A DNA stretch of 5,568 nucleotides from Opitutaceae bacterium (lineage in GTDB: Bacteria > Verrucomicrobiota > Verrucomicrobiae > Opitutales > Opitutaceae): contig JAISAX010000756.1 in NCBI GenBank assembly GCA_031266495.1, positions 1 through 5,568 of the forward strand, given 5' to 3'. Of the stretch, positions 1 through 5,429 are shown in pieces. The notes beneath the pieces are model-generated. The model was not told the origin of the DNA and searched no databases. It worked only from the letters and a program-made list of their open reading frames with translations. The position numbers and the translations under genes are program-made. How positions within the stretch are numbered: the first letter of the stretch is position 1; each line of letters opens with the position of its first letter.

Positions 1-286
1 TTGTGGTTCCCCGCCGCCCAAATCCACGCCAGCCCCATGCCCGCCCGCGCCCGCGACACACATCGCCCCCGATGATGGCGAACATTTTTCCGGCGGAGAT
101 TTCGCCAATCGTAAGCGGGCATAATTGCGATTGGTAGCAGAAGGGAAAGAGGGTAAGGGGGGGGGGAGGGGCTGCGCGCCGAACATCCAACGCTGAATAC
201 AGGAATTTTGTCGAAGGCCCGGCCATGCTTGCCTGACTGCACGGCGTCGGTAAAACCAGCCTCCGAAACCTGACAAAAGCGACGCC
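1..286. other. Left-edge region without a supported gene
   Basis: No gene can be supported here. The plus frame starting at base 1 is open for 24 codons with mostly G or C third positions and stops at TGA 73-75, so it may be the tail of a gene lying to the left. The other two plus frames stay open to about 124-135, and the minus strand is also open, so the choice is weak. From 130 to 286 every reading is short. The stretch 141-175 is purine-rich and includes ten consecutive G at 157-166. No convincing sigma-70 promoter was found upstream of the rhuM start at 287, and no Shine-Dalgarno sequence precedes that ATG. Confidence 0.4.
157..170 (+). repeat. Homopolymeric G tract (G10-A-G3, continuing as G)
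   Basis: Ten G in a row at 157-166 are followed by one A and four more G (168-171). The tract lies about 115 bases upstream of the rhuM start, outside any supported gene. Tracts of this length are prone to slippage in replication and in sequencing. No function is visible. Confidence 0.85.
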
Positions 287-1248
287 ATGAACCCTGAAAA
301 AACCGCGATCCTCATTTATCAAACCGACGACGGGAAAACCCGCATCGAATGCCAGCTCTCGAACGAAACCGTCTGGCTCACCCAGGCGCAAATGGCAGAA
401 CTGTTCCAACGGGACAAATCGGTCATTTCGAGACACATCAAAAATGCTTTCGCCGAAGGAGAATTGGCGGCGACGGCAGTTGTTGCAGATTTTGCAACAA
501 CTGCCGCGGACGGAAAAACCTATCAGGTGGAATTCTACAATCTCGACGTCATCATTTCTGTTGGTTATCGCGTCAAGTCATTGAGGGGCGTGCAATTCCG
601 TCGATGGGCGACCGGCGTGCTGCGCGAATATCTCGTCAAGGGCTTTGCCATGAATGACGAGCGGTTGAAACAGGCGGGAGGGGGCAACTACTGGCGCGAA
701 CTGCTCGAACGCATTCGCGACATCCGTTCCAGCGAGAAAGTTTTTTACCGGCAACTCCTCGACCTCTACGCCACCAGCGCGGACTACGATCCGCGCACGG
801 CCACACCGCCGCCGAAATCATCGCCACCCGCGCCAACGCCGAACTGCCTTTCATGGGCATGACGGCTTTCTCCGGGTCGCAACCACTGAAAAGCGAAATC
901 GCCGTCGCCAAAAATTATCTGAAGCAGGACGAACTCGCGAAATTGAACCGCATGGTCTCCGCATTTTTCGACCTGGCGGAACTGCGCGCCATGAACCGTC
1001 AGCCCATGTATATGAAAGACTGGCTCGCGGAGCTGGATGATTTTGCCAAACGTTACGGCCAGGGCGTTCTGGAAAACGCCGGGACCGTCAGTCACGAGAC
1101 CGCCCTGGAAAAGGCGACCGCCGAATACACAAAATACCAGCGAAAAACACTGGAGGAACTTTCCTCCGCCGAGCGCGATTTCCTCGCCAGTATCAAGGCC
1201 GCCCAAAAGAAGCTGGAAGGCAAACAGCCCGGGAAAAAAGCTCTGTGA
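287..1248 (+). pseudogene. rhuM: RhuM family protein gene, broken by an internal frameshifting deletion
   Basis: This is a member of the virulence RhuM family (PF13310), named after a gene in Salmonella pathogenicity island 3. The biochemical role is unknown, and the genes are common in genomic islands. The first part (287-796, about 170 residues) carries a winged-helix-like DNA-binding segment around residues 29-53 (WLTQAQMAELF, SVISRHIKN), the core YNLDVIISVGYRVKS at 84-98, and RDIRSSEKVFYRQLLDLYATS ending in DYDPR at 166-170. The frame then changes. Family sequence resumes at 796 as HGHTAAEIIATRANAELPF and runs through MYMKDWL to the TGA at 1246-1248. From memory of the family, about 20 residues (an FFATVQNKLH-type segment) are missing, so roughly 55-61 bases were lost, and the length is not a multiple of three. 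With them restored the protein would be about 340 residues, normal for the family. The in-frame product would be a truncated 191-residue protein. The ATG at 287 matches the usual family N-terminus. A sequencing error is unlikely because coding sequence is missing as well as the frame. Confidence 0.85.
474..506. repeat. Perfect 14-bp inverted repeat inside rhuM
   Basis: The arms CGGCAGTTGTTGCA (474-487) and TGCAACAACTGCCG (493-506) are exact reverse complements separated by GATTT. They lie in the rhuM coding sequence over residues 63-74, which still read as ordinary family sequence (AVVADFATTAAD). No T-run follows, so it is not a standard intrinsic terminator. An RNA hairpin or a protein-binding dyad is possible, and no function is established. 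Confidence 0.9.
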
Positions 1249-1251
1249 TCA

Positions 1252-1285
1252 AAGGAGCCGCCGGTTTATTCCGGCATGACTCCTT
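1252..1285. terminator. Weak stem-loop between convergent genes
   Basis: AAGGAG (1252-1257) pairs with CTCCTT (1280-1285), and GCCGG (1260-1264) pairs with CCGGC (1271-1275). The internal loop is asymmetric (CC against ATGA) and the terminal loop is TTTATT. It sits four bases after the rhuM stop, between two convergent genes, where a bidirectional terminator would be expected. No immediate T-run follows on the plus strand. On the minus strand TTT follows at once and a T6 run comes further on. The call is tentative. Confidence 0.35.
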
Positions 1286-1289
1286 CGGG

Positions 1290-1600
1290 AGGTCCTGGCC
1301 GAGAGGCAGAAGATCCCGAATCTGCGCCATCGTTTCACGCTGGATACCGCGCACCCGGGTCATGGCGGCGGACAGCTTCGCCCGGGCTTCCGTATTTTCC
1401 CTATGAATACGACAAGCGCGGCCGCCAGCGTCTCTCCGGTCACGTCGGGGCGGTCAAGGTCGAGCATCCAGTCGCCGAGGCCGATGTCGGACCACATCTG
1501 CCCCTTGCCGGTTTCGGTCGCGGTTTCGGTCGCGGTCGGCAGATAGAGGGAAGGAGTTGTCGGCCACCGCGGCGATGATCGGCGAATGGCACTGCAAATG
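1290..1600 (-). pseudogene. Remnant resembling a polysaccharide pyruvyl transferase C-terminus
   Basis: Read across frames, the minus strand gives a continuous protein-like series. First comes HLQCHSPIIAAVAD (from 1600). Then, after a frame change near 1557-1565, TPSLYL and KGQMWSDIGLGDWMLDLDRP. After a second change near 1417-1422 it continues as CRIHRENTEARAKLSAAM and RGIQRETMAQIRDLLP. The pattern HSPI-(about 8)-P-x-YLRQPT-x-T-x-KGQMW-x-DIGL-x-DW is what I recall from the C-terminal part of polysaccharide pyruvyl transferase family proteins (PF04230 type) of Verrucomicrobia, which transfer pyruvate or act in surface-glycan synthesis. Only about the last 100 residues are here. A 12-bp tandem duplication (1509-1532) has stretched the PT-x-T region into a TATETATET run. 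The middle segment is read in frame as the tail of the neighbouring alginate lyase ORF. The family call is from memory. The frame breaks are read directly from the sequence. Confidence 0.5.
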
Positions 1601-3018
1601 AAGAGGCCGGCGCGGTCGAAGGCGGAACGGACGAGAATGACCGGAGCCGGGGAGACGTCCGTCGCGGCGGCGGCGGCGGTGGCGGTAGCGGTGGTGGTGG
1701 TAGTGGTAGTGGTAGTGGTGGCGGCGGCGGCGGCGGTAGCGGGATCGGGAATACGGGCGAGGAGACTGACGCGGTTGCCGGTTTTCTGTGCCAGATAGCG
1801 GGCGGCCCCGATGAGTTCGGGTGTGCGAAAGGCAGCGGCGGCCTGATAAAAAAGGGGGAGGGCGGCGACCTGAACCGCCTGTTGTTTGTCGAGATGTTTG
1901 CGCGGCCAGGCAGCTTTGTCCGTCAGAAAGGGAACGAGAGCATCGAAGGCCATTTTGAGGGAAGGTGTGTCGGGTGTTTCCGGATTGCGCCAGTGCCAGA
2001 GGTCATCACCGGCGGCGGCGGCGCACCCGGCGAGCGTAGTGAGAGCGCGGAGACCGTAGAGCGTGTACCAGAGAGAGCGGTTCCGGTTGAGTTCGTGGGG
2101 AAGGCTTCCGTCGGCGGCAATCTGGGTGCCGATAAAACGGCGGGCTTTTTTCAGGGCGTCGGCAACGCGACCGGCATCGCCGGTGTAGAGGGAGAAGGCG
2201 GCGACTTGGGCGGCATGCCAGGCGCCGTGGTTGTTGACCATGGCGGCTTCGGTTTTTCCCGGAGGGCTTTCGAGAAGCCATGTGGTATAGGCGCGGAACC
2301 AGTCTTTCAGGGAGGCATCGTCGGCAGATGTCCAGAATTTGGAGAGCGCCAGGAGTTTTACGGAGTCCAGCATGCGGATCAGGTCGGCTCCCTCGATAAT
2401 GCCGATCGCCATGCCGTCGTGGACGCCAGGCCAGGCCGATGCGTAGTTGAAATTGGGATTCATCCGGGTTTCCGGCACGATGAACCAGGTGCGGAGAAGT
2501 TTGGCCGCCCTGGCCGCGTATTTCTCGTCGCGGGTATGGAACCAGGCTAGGCCGAGCGTGGTGACATGGCTGCGCATGCGTCCGTAGCGGGTCAGGTCAT
2601 ACTTGCCGGTCCAGCAGTCGGGATTGGTGTACCCGTCACGGCGAATCCAGGGCATGCCGTCGGCGGTGTCGGGGTTGGGGTTGGGCCAGGCGTATTTGCC
2701 GATGGCGTGGAAATCATGAGGGTCGCCGGAGGGCGCCACGATTTTTTCCGGGTCGGTGACGGTAAAGGCGGGCTGGTCGGGAAGCTTGTCGGCTTTGGCG
2801 GCAAGCGAGGCGACGGCTTTTTTGAGGAGAACGTCACCGGAGTCGGCATCAGCCCGGTTGGCGAGAAGATCGGGGTAACGGATCTGGATCAGAACGGGAG
2901 GAGAGGCAGGCTGCGCCGCGGATGACTGGCCGGCGGCAACCAGACAGGTGAATGCCCCGGAAACGGGAAGCAGGGCAAGTATCCGGAACAGCCGGAATCG
3001 GGTGTGGAAGGTTCTCAT
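1360..3018 (-). CDS. Secreted alginate lyase family protein with a chimeric C-terminus
   Basis: The predicted product of 552 residues belongs to the alginate lyase family (PF05426, PL5-like), which cleaves alginate or related uronate polysaccharides by beta-elimination outside the cytoplasm. Residues 1-35 form a signal peptide: a basic start, a hydrophobic stretch LALLPVSGAFTCLVAAG, and likely cleavage after SAA. Family motifs follow in order: KYAWPNPNPDTADGMPWIRR at 108-127, the catalytic Asn-His motif VNNHGAWH at 261-268, and DGSLPHELNRNRSLWYTLY at 303-321 with the expected Arg and Tyr residues. The domain is nearly complete by about residue 424. Residues 427-453 are an Ala/Thr run encoded by a trinucleotide tract, and residues 454-552 resemble a pyruvyl transferase remnant, partly out of frame. 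The original stop seems to have been lost, so the natural protein was probably about 430 residues. The ATG at 3018 was chosen because it opens the signal peptide. The frame stays open to an ATG at 3222, but that extension only translates the hairpin repeats. No clear Shine-Dalgarno sequence is seen. The substrate is not certain, because family members also act on other uronates. Confidence 0.85.
   Translation of the reverse strand: MRTFHTRFRLFRILALLPVSGAFTCLVAAGQSSAAQPASPPVLIQIRYPDLLANRADADSGDVLLKKAVASLAAKADKLPDQPAFTVTDPEKIVAPSGDPHDFHAIGKYAWPNPNPDTADGMPWIRRDGYTNPDCWTGKYDLTRYGRMRSHVTTLGLAWFHTRDEKYAARAAKLLRTWFIVPETRMNPNFNYASAWPGVHDGMAIGIIEGADLIRMLDSVKLLALSKFWTSADDASLKDWFRAYTTWLLESPPGKTEAAMVNNHGAWHAAQVAAFSLYTGDAGRVADALKKARRFIGTQIAADGSLPHELNRNRSLWYTLYGLRALTTLAGCAAAAGDDLWHWRNPETPDTPSLKMAFDALVPFLTDKAAWPRKHLDKQQAVQVAALPLFYQAAAAFRTPELIGAARYLAQKTGNRVSLLARIPDPATAAAAATTTTTTTTTTATATAAAAATDVSPAPVILVRSAFDRAGLFICSAIRRSSPRWPTTPSLYLPTATETATETGKGQMWSDIGLGDWMLDLDRPDVTGETLAAALVVFIGKIRKPGRSCPPP
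1509..1539 (-). repeat. 12-bp tandem duplication
   Basis: CGGTTTCGGTCG occurs twice in a row (1509-1520 and 1521-1532), followed by a partial third copy CGGTCGG. On the minus strand it encodes a repeated ATET motif within the pyruvyl transferase-like remnant, where family members as I remember them have a single short PT-x-T. It is most simply a slippage duplication in decaying sequence. Confidence 0.85.
1664..1740 (-). repeat. GC-rich trinucleotide tract coding Ala/Thr
   Basis: About 77 bases consist almost wholly of GGC, GGT and AGT/AGC triplets on the plus strand. The coding strand reads as GCC, ACC and ACT triplets, giving an Ala block, ten Thr, then mixed Ala/Thr (residues 427-453 of the alginate lyase ORF). 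Unit changes keep the frame. The tract sits exactly where recognisable alginate lyase sequence ends and foreign sequence begins, so it marks the junction of the chimera. Whether it caused the join or grew afterwards cannot be told. Confidence 0.9.
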
Positions 3019-3032
3019 CAAGGGATGGATTG

Positions 3033-3042
3033 CGTGATCACG
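3033..3042. promoter_or_regulatory. Perfect 10-bp palindrome upstream of the lyase start
   Basis: CGTGATCACG is a perfect palindrome centred about 20 bases upstream of the lyase ATG at 3018, where an operator or an mRNA hairpin could affect initiation. It is short enough to arise by chance in GC-rich DNA. Confidence 0.3.
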
Positions 3043-3118
3043 AGAGGCAAAACGGCTTCGGGCAAGACAGGTCCCGTCCGGGCATCCGGTGGGGGCGTAT
3101 CTTAAAAACTGGACATGC

Positions 3119-3427
3119 TCCGGAGTGGCACAGGCATCTTGCCCGTGTTCCGGAGTGGCACAGGCTTCCAGCCCGTGGACGGCGAAGCCGCCGGTCCGGA
3201 GTGGCATGGGCTTCCAGCCCATGGACGGCGCGGAGCGCCGCCGTTCCGGAGTGGCGCGGGCGTCTCGCCCGCAAGCGTTGCCTCACCGTTCCGGAGTGGC
3301 GCGGGCGTCTCGCCCGCAAGCGTTGCCTCACCGTTCCGGAGTGGCGCGGGCGTCTCGCCCGCAAGCGTTGCCTCACCGTTCCGGAGTGGCGCGGGCTTTT
3401 TCTGACAATCGCCCGCTCCGGGAGTGG
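3119..3427. repeat. REP-like hairpin repeat array, eight copies
   Basis: Eight copies of a unit headed TCCGGAGTGGC occur, with CCGG at 3120, 3150, 3196, 3246, 3291, 3336 and 3381, plus a degenerate head at 3417. Each head leads into a hairpin with a three-base loop. Copies 1 and 2 have CACAGGCA/TGCCCGTG (loop TCT) and CACAGGCT/AGCCCGTG (loop TCC), and copy 3 has CATGGGCT/AGCCCATG. Copies 4-6 have GCGGGCG/CGCCCGC around TCT. Copy 7 keeps GCGGGC/GCCCGC with a 14-base loop. The arms differ between copies but stay paired. A second small hairpin follows in several copies, for example CGGCGC-GGA-GCGCCG at 3226-3240. Copies 4-6 are identical 45-bp tandem units (3246-3380). The array lies between the PEP-CTERM stop and the lyase start, so it is non-coding; open reading through it on both strands is a by-product of its 45-bp period. 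Similar elements are, as I recall, scattered widely in verrucomicrobial genomes. A role in mRNA stability or termination, or mobilisation by a RAYT-type transposase, is inference. Confidence 0.9.
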
Positions 3428-3499
3428 AGTTTTTCGATCATTTGCGCGGTGGTCGCTCCGGAGGTGTCAGCGAATCGGCAGGCGTGTCGTGTCCGGGAA

Positions 3500-4405
3500 T
3501 CAGGACAGGCGGTTGTCGCGGCGACGACGGCGAATCTGCCAGAGGCCGGCGGCCAGAATCGTCAACGCGAGAGTGAACGCGGCGGATGCGGACTCGGGCA
3601 CCGCCGTTGTGCTTCCCGTCAGGACGAACTGGTCGAGATAAACCATATGGGCGCTGCTGGGGTAAGTCGTTCCATTCTGGGTGGCAAAGATGTAGAGCCG
3701 GAATGTCACCGATTCCCTGATCTCCTGAAATTTGTCGCCGAAGCCTGAAAAATCCACGTCGAGCACGCCGTTGTTTCGCGAAACCCCGGTGCTGGTAGAA
3801 ACCGCTTTGCTGCCGAGAATGTCACTTGTGCTGAAACCATCCACGCTCGAACAAAGAAAGATCGTGGCGGTAAAGGGCCTGTTCGCACTGCCGCCGCCGT
3901 TGCCATCATAGAGGCCGAGCCACGCGGAGAAACCCGCAAAGCTCATCGTCCCGCCGTTCCCGGGAGTAACCGTAAACTCGACATACGAACTGGTGGAGAT
4001 CGCCGAGGCGGCGTCCGTCGAAACGATTACAGGAGCGTCTGGTATGTCGCTCGTTGTTTTCAGGCGGACGAGAAGACCGCCTGTGGCTTCTTTGCCGCCA
4101 GAAGAAGTCCAGCCGTAGCTGCCCGGCGTGGCGCCACCCTGCCCCACGCCATTGAAGGCATCCGGGGCGAATGCCGCATTCCCCGGAGTTTTCAAGCCGG
4201 AGTCCCAACCTGCCGCCGGAGAAAAGGTGTTGGCGTTGGGGTTTTTCGGATCGGTGTCGAAATTGTATTCGACAAGGGTGGCGGCTCTTGATGGCGCCGG
4301 CAGGGCCAGAAGCACGCCGGCCAGCGCGACCGGCGTCATGATGGCAAAAAGCCGACGCCTGATGCGCACGATTGTGGACGCGATGATAATCTTCATGATG
4401 TTCAT
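3500..4405 (-). CDS. PEP-CTERM sorting domain protein
   Basis: This 301-residue exported protein carries a C-terminal PEP-CTERM sorting signal (PF07589 type). The tail has AVPES at 268-272, a hydrophobic helix at about 275-290 (AFTLALTILAAGLW) and the basic run RRRRR at 292-296. Such proteins pass through Sec, are processed by an exosortase and end up at the surface or in the extracellular matrix. The N-terminus is a signal peptide (basic RIRRR, then MTPVALAGVLLALPAPSRA, cleavage near residue 41). The body is rich in Gly, Ser and Thr, begins LVEYNFDTDP, and has a LYLDQF-like strand (MVYLDQFVLTG) near the end, which suggests a beta-sandwich of unknown ligand. No catalytic motif is seen. The ATG at 4405 (or 4396) is preferred. 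The frame is open to an ATG at 4528, but that would overlap the upstream gene's stop and translate both a terminator-like hairpin and a CAA repeat. No exosortase gene is in the window. Confidence 0.88.
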   Translation of the reverse strand: MNIMKIIIASTIVRIRRRLFAIMTPVALAGVLLALPAPSRAATLVEYNFDTDPKNPNANTFSPAAGWDSGLKTPGNAAFAPDAFNGVGQGGATPGSYGWTSSGGKEATGGLLVRLKTTSDIPDAPVIVSTDAASAISTSSYVEFTVTPGNGGTMSFAGFSAWLGLYDGNGGGSANRPFTATIFLCSSVDGFSTSDILGSKAVSTSTGVSRNNGVLDVDFSGFGDKFQEIRESVTFRLYIFATQNGTTYPSSAHMVYLDQFVLTGSTTAVPESASAAFTLALTILAAGLWQIRRRRRDNRLS

Positions 4406-4420
4406 GGTGTTTTGTAACAG

Positions 4421-4441
4421 TTGTTGTTGTTGTTGTTGTTG
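4421..4441 (-). repeat. (TTG)7 trinucleotide tract upstream of the PEP-CTERM start
   Basis: Seven perfect TTG units are present, which read as (CAA)7 on the coding strand and end 15 bases before the ATG at 4405. With that start the tract is in the 5' leader. If translation began further upstream it would encode seven Gln. CAA repeats are unstructured and could keep the initiation region open, and unit-number changes would alter leader length. Both ideas are inference. Confidence 0.9.
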
Positions 4442-4464
4442 TCGTATCGGGTGGTTGCTGATGG

Positions 4465-4484
4465 AAAAAGGAGGGAAAACCTCC
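4465..4484 (-). terminator. Compact intrinsic terminator-like hairpin
   Basis: On the minus strand GGAGG, a five-base loop TTTTC and CCTCC are followed directly by five T (complement of 4465-4469). It starts about 31 bases after the pseudopilin stop (4516) and ends about 60 bases before the PEP-CTERM start. The stem is only 5 bp but all but one pair is G-C, so partial termination between the two genes is plausible. Confidence 0.55.
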
Positions 4485-4515
4485 AGTGGTATCCTGTTTT
4501 TAATTACAATTGCGA

Positions 4516-5187
4516 TCACGGATCCCATCGGAGATCGGAGCTTTCGACCGGTTCCCTGATGACAGCCACATGGGTATCCGCAAAAATAACATTGGTGCTG
4601 TTTCCGGGATGGCGGCGTGTCAGGACATCGCTGAAGGCGCGTGTTGCGTTTTCCCCGTTTTTGCGCATTTCCAGCACCAGAAACGTCCGGCCCGGTACGG
4701 GAAAAGCACTACGCAGGAGATTCAATCCGGCATTCTGGACGGACCAATTGTAACCATAAGATACCACGAGGCCCTCGGCTTTCTGGTCAAATTCCGTGCA
4801 GACGAAAATGCCGGCGGCTCTGGGCAACGGGTCCGCTCCCATCCGGTTTTCCGACATGCCTGCGTAAGGGGCGAGTTTACTCATCCATGTTTTTGTTCCA
4901 TCCCAACCGTTGGAGTTGTCGCCGTGGATACGGGGAAAACTGTCCTTGTTTTCATCGGCGAAGAGATTCATTGCCATGCCGATCTGGCGCATGTTGGACA
5001 AGCACTGCACCGCCCTGGCCTTCCCCCGGACTGTTCCGACAACCGGAATCAGGATGCCGGCAAGGATGCCGATGATGGCGATAACCGTAAGGAGTTCGAC
5101 CAGGGTGAAGGCATGGAAAGACCGGAATATCGTATTCGTTTCCCGGATATTAACTGTGAAGGCATTGTGATGGCTACATCGGATCAT
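4516..5187 (-). CDS. Pseudopilin-like protein with prepilin N-terminal methylation domain
   Basis: This 223-residue protein has a type IV prepilin or type II secretion pseudopilin N-terminus. The signal is AFTLVELLTVIAIIGILAGI at 27-46: cleavage by prepilin peptidase would fall after Ala27, Phe28 would be N-methylated, and Glu32 is the conserved Glu at position +5. A hydrophobic helix (about 28-51) is followed by a basic stretch (RGKARAVQCLSNMRQIGMAM), then a globular domain. Near the C-terminus, RRHPGNSTNVIFADTHVAVI (191-210) matches the H-X9-DG processing-associated signature of such proteins in Planctomycetes and Verrucomicrobia, but with one extra residue and DT instead of DG. Paralogues of this kind occur in large numbers in these phyla, mostly with unknown cargo. 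The ATG at 5187 gives a 26-residue leader. The open frame to 5340 only adds translated simple repeats. No Shine-Dalgarno sequence is seen. No pilus or secretion assembly genes are adjacent. Confidence 0.88.
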   Translation of the reverse strand: MIRCSHHNAFTVNIRETNTIFRSFHAFTLVELLTVIAIIGILAGILIPVVGTVRGKARAVQCLSNMRQIGMAMNLFADENKDSFPRIHGDNSNGWDGTKTWMSKLAPYAGMSENRMGADPLPRAAGIFVCTEFDQKAEGLVVSYGYNWSVQNAGLNLLRSAFPVPGRTFLVLEMRKNGENATRAFSDVLTRRHPGNSTNVIFADTHVAVIREPVESSDLRWDP

Positions 5188-5200
5188 GGCAATTTGGCTT

Positions 5201-5226
5201 GTGTGTGTGTGTGGGGGGGGGGGGGG
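5201..5226 (-). repeat. (GT)6-G14 simple-sequence tract upstream of the pseudopilin gene
   Basis: Six GT units (5201-5212) run into fourteen G (5213-5226), followed by purine-rich AGAGGAGAGGAGGGG. On the coding strand this is C14 then (AC)6, ending 13 bases before the ATG at 5187, in the likely leader or promoter. Both units are highly slippage-prone, so length variation between cells is expected, and the exact count may also be a sequencing uncertainty. Confidence 0.92.
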
Positions 5227-5408
5227 AGAGGAGAGGAGGGGAAATCCTGATACGGACGGATCGTGCAAGTAAGTGCTGAGTGACTGGGCGGCTGGGCGGG
5301 TGAAGTTGCCTTCGGGAACATGAGAGCCGGATAAAAACATGGCCTCCGGAATGACTCCAGTTTCTCCCGGAAATCGCTCGCCCGACAGTCGAACAACAAT
5401 CCTGAATC

Positions 5409-5429
5409 ATTTATCGTAACTCGATAAAT
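5409..5429. promoter_or_regulatory. Candidate operator: ATTTATCG-N5-CGATAAAT
   Basis: An exact 8-bp inverted repeat (5409-5416 and 5422-5429) flanks the spacer TAACT. It lies about 222 bases upstream of the pseudopilin start in a locally AT-richer patch of otherwise GC-rich DNA. The form suits a dimeric helix-turn-helix regulator. No T-run follows, so a terminator is unlikely. The regulator and target gene are unknown, and the target could be a rightward gene beyond the window. Confidence 0.5.

Noticed and set aside
1..122. Partial gene at the left edge
   Set aside because: All three plus frames and the minus strand are open over this GC-rich stretch and none gives a recognisable protein, so no strand could be chosen.
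1882..2550. Long plus-strand frame opposite the alginate lyase gene
   Set aside because: It is a Gly/Val-rich shadow of the real minus-strand gene and has no recognisable motif.
3019..3222. Upstream ATG at 3222 as the start of the alginate lyase gene
   Set aside because: The 68 extra residues translate the hairpin repeats (CATPEHGQDACATPEH-like) and would bury the clear signal peptide that begins at 3018.
3119..3427. CRISPR array
   Set aside because: The tandem units are identical throughout with no variable spacers, the unit contains its own hairpins, and no cas genes are present.
2952..3748. Arg-rich and Gly-rich open frames across the hairpin array on both strands
   Set aside because: The 45-bp unit is a multiple of three and GC-rich, so it opens several frames at once. 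The products are periodic copies of the repeat with no family resemblance.
4406..4528. Upstream ATG at 4528 for the PEP-CTERM protein
   Set aside because: It overlaps the stop of the upstream gene, reads through a terminator-like hairpin and a poly-Gln tract, and puts 41 residues before the signal peptide.
5188..5340. Upstream ATG at 5340 for the pseudopilin
   Set aside because: The extension contains translated C14 and AC repeats (PPPPP, HTHT) and would give a 78-residue leader, far too long for a prepilin.
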